A DNA stretch of 64,000 nt from Lithospermum erythrorhizon (Eukaryota > Streptophyta > Magnoliopsida > Boraginales > Boraginaceae): assembly GCA_019722365.1 (NCBI GenBank), contig JADFUC010001995.1, forward strand, positions 372,001 through 436,000, written 5' to 3'. The translations under genes and the position numbers were made by a program. Positions 60,526 through 64,000 of the stretch are shown here, piece after piece; positions within the stretch are counted from its first letter, which is position 1; each line of letters begins with the position of its first letter. The notes below the pieces were generated by a model, which saw only the letters and a list, made by a program, of their open reading frames with translations, was not told the DNA's origin and made no database searches.

Positions 60526-63490
60526 ATGAATATGTTGAGATCAAGCACAGTTAACAAGTTTAGGCCACTGAAACGCCTCATCTCCACCACTCCTCCGCCA
60601 CTTCTCAGCCGCGCCCCTTTCTCAGCCGCCGCCATACGCAACTTCCGTGCCGCTCGGGATCCTAGTGTCAGGTATTCCAATTTAATACATTACTTGGAGT
60701 TTATATCAAAGATGTATATAATTATATAGTATCTACTTCTATGCTAAGATATTAGATATTGAATGAAAAATATTTAATTGAATGGAGGTAGTGTTTGCTG
60801 GAAAATAGAACCTCCATCCATAAAAGATTGTTGTTTTAGTAGAAATAGAACCTCAAAGTTACATGTGTTAATTCAAACCGCAATGTTTGTTAATTTTACC
60901 ATTTTATCTTTTTGGTTGGAGGTAGTATTACGGTTGTGTTTTTGTTTCATTGGTTTAATACATGAATTTGTAGGTATGACATTCCTGTACCGATGAATTG
61001 GGGAGTACGAATTGTACCAGAGAAGAGGGCGTACGTGGTGGAGCGATTTGGTAAATATGTGAAAACGTTGACCCCAGGCATTCATTTGCTGATTCCGGTA
61101 GTTGACAGAATAGCTTACGCCCATTCTCTTAAGGAAGAGGCCATTCCTGTTCCGGAACAGACGGCTATTACTAAGGACAACGTCAGCATTTCAATTGACG
61201 GGGTGCTGTTTGTCAAGGTTGTAGATCCTAAGTTGGCCTCCTATGGAGTGGAGGATCCGATGTATGCAGTGACTCAGCTAGCCCAGACTACTATGCGTAG
61301 TGAACTCGGTAAGATAACTCTTGACAAGACCTTTGAGGAAAGGGACACACTCAATGCGAGGATAGTGGTAATGATCTCATTTTCCCGTCTTTTCTATATT
61401 TTCTTATGTGATTAGAATGAATCTCAAAGAGTATACAGTCAATGGTGTAACAAATGCCTTGTGAATGCGTGTGATATCTTCACCTGGTTGAAAATTTTAG
61501 ATGTCCCATTGAAAAGCTTCTATGTGGCTTGGTTAGTGCTACAGAGTTGTTGTTGGAGTTGCTAATTCATACTTTAGCAGGGTAGGCATGTGTGCAAGTC
61601 ATATGTTTTGGAATGATATTGACACTTGCTACTTTAGCAGAGTTGGTCAATAGCAGAGTTAGGCCTGCATAAAATATGGCACCTGAATGTGTTTTTTCTA
61701 TTTGAAATAGTATACTGAGTGAAATACGGAACTCTACATGAATGAAATGCCATGCTAATTTAAGAAGATATGTAACCTCCTGAAACACTGATGTTAAAAC
61801 ATGCTTCGGTACTTGAAAATGCAATGTCAACCAGTGGCATATACATATTATTTTGTTGTCATCTCCACGTGCTAGTGGCATATACATATTATTTTGTTAT
61901 CATCTCCACGTGCTTGAAATTGAGATGCCTTGCATTTTATGTGTAGAGTTCAATCAATGAGGCTGCACAAGATTGGGGCTTAAGATGTCTTCGTTATGAA
62001 ATAAGTACGTAACAAACTTTCTGGAGATTTTAAGTGTCTTATGCTCAGCAGATAATTTAAAAATCACATATTTATTTGGCTTCCACCCTCATTTCTGTCA
62101 ATATTTAGGGGACATATCTCCTCCTCGTGGAATTAGGGTTGCTATGGAGATGCAGGCAGAGGCAGAACGTAAAAAGCGGGCCCAGATTCTAGAATCAGAA
62201 GGTAGTGAATATACCTTTAGTCTTGCTTTTACAGAGTTGGAATCTGAGATGATATATGGAATTGAGTACCTAAGGGGCTCTGGCATGAAGATCTGTAACT
62301 TTCTTACCTGGTCAACATTCTCACGATTTAGCTTAAATGTGAGAGATCAAATGCATTCGTTTGAACTAATTTTTCCAATACAAAAAAAAAAAAAAAATTG
62401 CTTATGAAAATCTCTTTAGTTGTAGAATACAAACTCCTTTGAAGATATTTACCATCTTGCTTAGATAATCACTCGACTGTTCACTGACTATGATTTATTC
62501 AAACAGGAGAGAGGCAGGCAAACATCAATATAGCTGATGGGAAAAAGAGTGCGGTGATGCTAGCAGCTCAAGGTAGTAAATCAACTTGAAGGTTGACAGA
62601 TAGTAGCTTTTATTGCTTTCGGAATTGGATTAATTTAGTTTTCTCCTGATTCATCAAACTTCCTCACTGGGCCAAAAAAATTGATATATGTTCTCAGCTG
62701 CTGCAACAACTACTTCCCAATATCTTGATTTTCTAATAGCTACTTTTTGGTATTTTAGCACTCATCATTGTGTGCTATTCTTTGTTCAGGTGAGGCTGAG
62801 GCCATCCTGGCTAAAGCACAAGCTACTGCCAAAGGAATCCATATGGTATCTGAAACTCTGCAAGGAGATGGAGGCCAGGAGGTAAGGCTGCATTATTTTT
62901 GTTTTACTAGTGATAACAGTGTTTTACATAATGCTTGCAATAGATGATTGCCAATTCTGTAATATGTTTCATTATTTGGCTTTTGTTTTCTATGTTGCAA
63001 AGACCATCTTAAATGCATGGGCTTAAGTCTTAATGAATAAAATTTGTATATGTTTCCTAATTAGAATTTTCTCTTAATGATGCAATTCATGAGTCCAAAT
63101 AATTGCAGGCAGCAAGCTTGAGAATTGCTGAGCAATATATTCATGCCTTTAGTAACATTGCAAAGGAGGTAAAGTCCGATCTCTCTTAAAATTGATTTAT
63201 ACTGTATCTGCAAAAACATCACCAACTTTTTCTGCTTTTTCCAGAGTACAACGATGTTGCTTCCGACAAATGCTTCAAATCCAGCTGGTATGATGGCGCA
63301 GGCTCTCAGCATATACAAAGGGCTCACCTCCAAAGAATCTAAAAATGTTGGTTCAGGAAGTCAGTCAAGAGAAGTGATAGAAGATGGTTGGCCGGAAGAA
63401 GAGAGGTCCGCAGATGCCAAAGGTAAGCCTGCTTCCCGTTATCTGAAGCCTGCCTTTTCTCTGAAGAACAAGAATGATGGGGACGAGTGA
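60526..63490 (+). CDS. Mitochondrial stomatin-like protein 2 (SPFH/prohibitin family)
   Basis: Eight exons close in frame: 60526-60671, 60974-61367, 61947-62004, 62109-62201, 62507-62572, 62790-62881, 63109-63168 and 63245-63490, giving 384 aa. Residues 1-45 are rich in Arg/Ser with no acidic residue, a mitochondrial presequence. The SPFH domain starts [21 protein letters not shown] and runs through [20 protein letters not shown] and [20 protein letters not shown]. It is followed by the stomatin helix ([41 protein letters not shown]). The C-terminus is the typical [14 protein letters not shown] tail. Plant SLPs form large inner-membrane assemblies that affect respiratory-chain supercomplexes. 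The start at 60526 has a second in-frame ATG two codons later. Confidence 0.92.
61833..61914. repeat. 41-bp tandem duplication in a stomatin-like gene intron
   Basis: AGTGGCATATACATATTATT... occurs twice head to tail (61833-61873 and 61874-61914) with about one mismatch. It lies in the intron before exon 3 and is recent by its identity. Confidence 0.9.
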
Positions 63491-64000
63491 TACATCGGAA
63501 CCAGCATCGAGAAAGTGTCCTGTTGTTTTAATATCTAGTTTACTCTTTCAGCATCTAACCAAATGATCTTGTTATTAGAACGGCTGTGGCAGATACTTAG
63601 TGCCATGTTAAATTTTTTGCATGGATTGAGGACGAAGTTGCAACAACTATTGGATTCAAGATTCTATTAGAAAGTATACCTTTTCCAGGAATTGAGTCAC
63701 ATTTAGTTTGGTTTTTCATTTGATATGCGGATTGATGAAATTGGATCATCAAGTTGAGTTCGATTAGTGAAAGCCCTTACTCAGCTAATCAGCTTGCACA
63801 ACTGCATATTGATAATGTTCGTTCAGTTCCAATATAGAAGTACGTAGATAAAAAAATAATTAGGAAGCAAAGTTTGATAATCAAGAAATTGTGTATAAAA
63901 ATCATTGACATAGCGTATTGATTCATGACTATATATAGCACGAGAAATTGATGACAATAACAATTGACGACGTACAAGTTTAGTAGTTTTGTGACAACTG
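63491..64000. other. 3' UTR of stomatin-like gene and flanking spacer
   Basis: The first ~200 bp are likely 3' UTR. The remainder shows no coding exon or repeat. Confidence 0.5.

Overview
This window is AT-rich nuclear DNA from a dicot plant. The evidence is the plant-type split genes with GT-AG introns, plant-specific families (LSU, thaumatin-like, plant Kazal protein, DUF599, ATG13, HP30-type Tim17 protein) and plant transposon debris. The Asn/Gln-rich leader protein of the Harbinger relic near 50 kb resembles ones I recall from spinach and goosefoot relatives. A Caryophyllales source is therefore my guess, but it is a weak inference.

Layout. 0-3.2 kb (minus): a membrane protein of ER body-like / VIT-family gene. 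4.8-10.4 kb (plus): an intact full-size ABCB transporter, 10 exons and 1252 aa. 10.6-13.1 kb (minus): a UBZ-type zinc finger plus C78 (UFM1-specific/ZUFSP-like) peptidase, 6 exons and 429 aa. 14.0-16.2 kb (minus): autophagy protein ATG13, 584 aa. 16.2-22.3 kb: no genes, with decayed LTR, SINE and unclassified repeats. 22.4 kb (plus): a single-exon LSU (response to low sulfur) protein. 23.7-26.7 kb (minus): an HP30-like Tim17/22/23 protein with a probable GC-AG intron and a MITE-derived repeat array in intron 1. 27.1-27.6 kb: a complete Mutator-type MITE with a 10-bp target duplication. 28.2-29.3 kb (minus): a thaumatin-like protein with a GPI-type tail. 31.8-34.4 kb (minus): a small Cys/His-rich protein whose ATG lies behind a 2-kb leader intron that hosts an inverted-repeat element. 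37.6-38.6 kb (plus): a DUF599 membrane protein. 38.6-51.6 kb: 13 kb of transposon graveyard, including a Ty1-copia gag relic, a 5S-rRNA-bearing Cassandra-like LTR and a collapsed PIF/Harbinger element. 51.6-53.1 kb (plus): an UNC93-like transporter. 53.8-54.6 kb (minus): a tiny acidic protein with an N-myristoylation-type start. 57.4 kb (plus): a plant Kazal-type inhibitor with a hairpin just before its ATG. 60.5-63.5 kb (plus): a mitochondrial stomatin-like (SPFH) protein.

The genes look like unrelated housekeeping, transport and defence genes, and nothing suggests a shared operon-like function. Exon models were built by hand from splice sites and reading phase. Nearly all close exactly in frame (ABCB, C78, ATG13, HP30, TLP, UNC93, SLP2), which is strong internal support. 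I saw no clearly novel biological system. The most unusual items are the GC-AG intron, the MITE-end-derived array, the Harbinger relic in which the leader and transposase parts are joined, the 5S-bearing LTR, and the 5' UTR hairpin of the Kazal gene.
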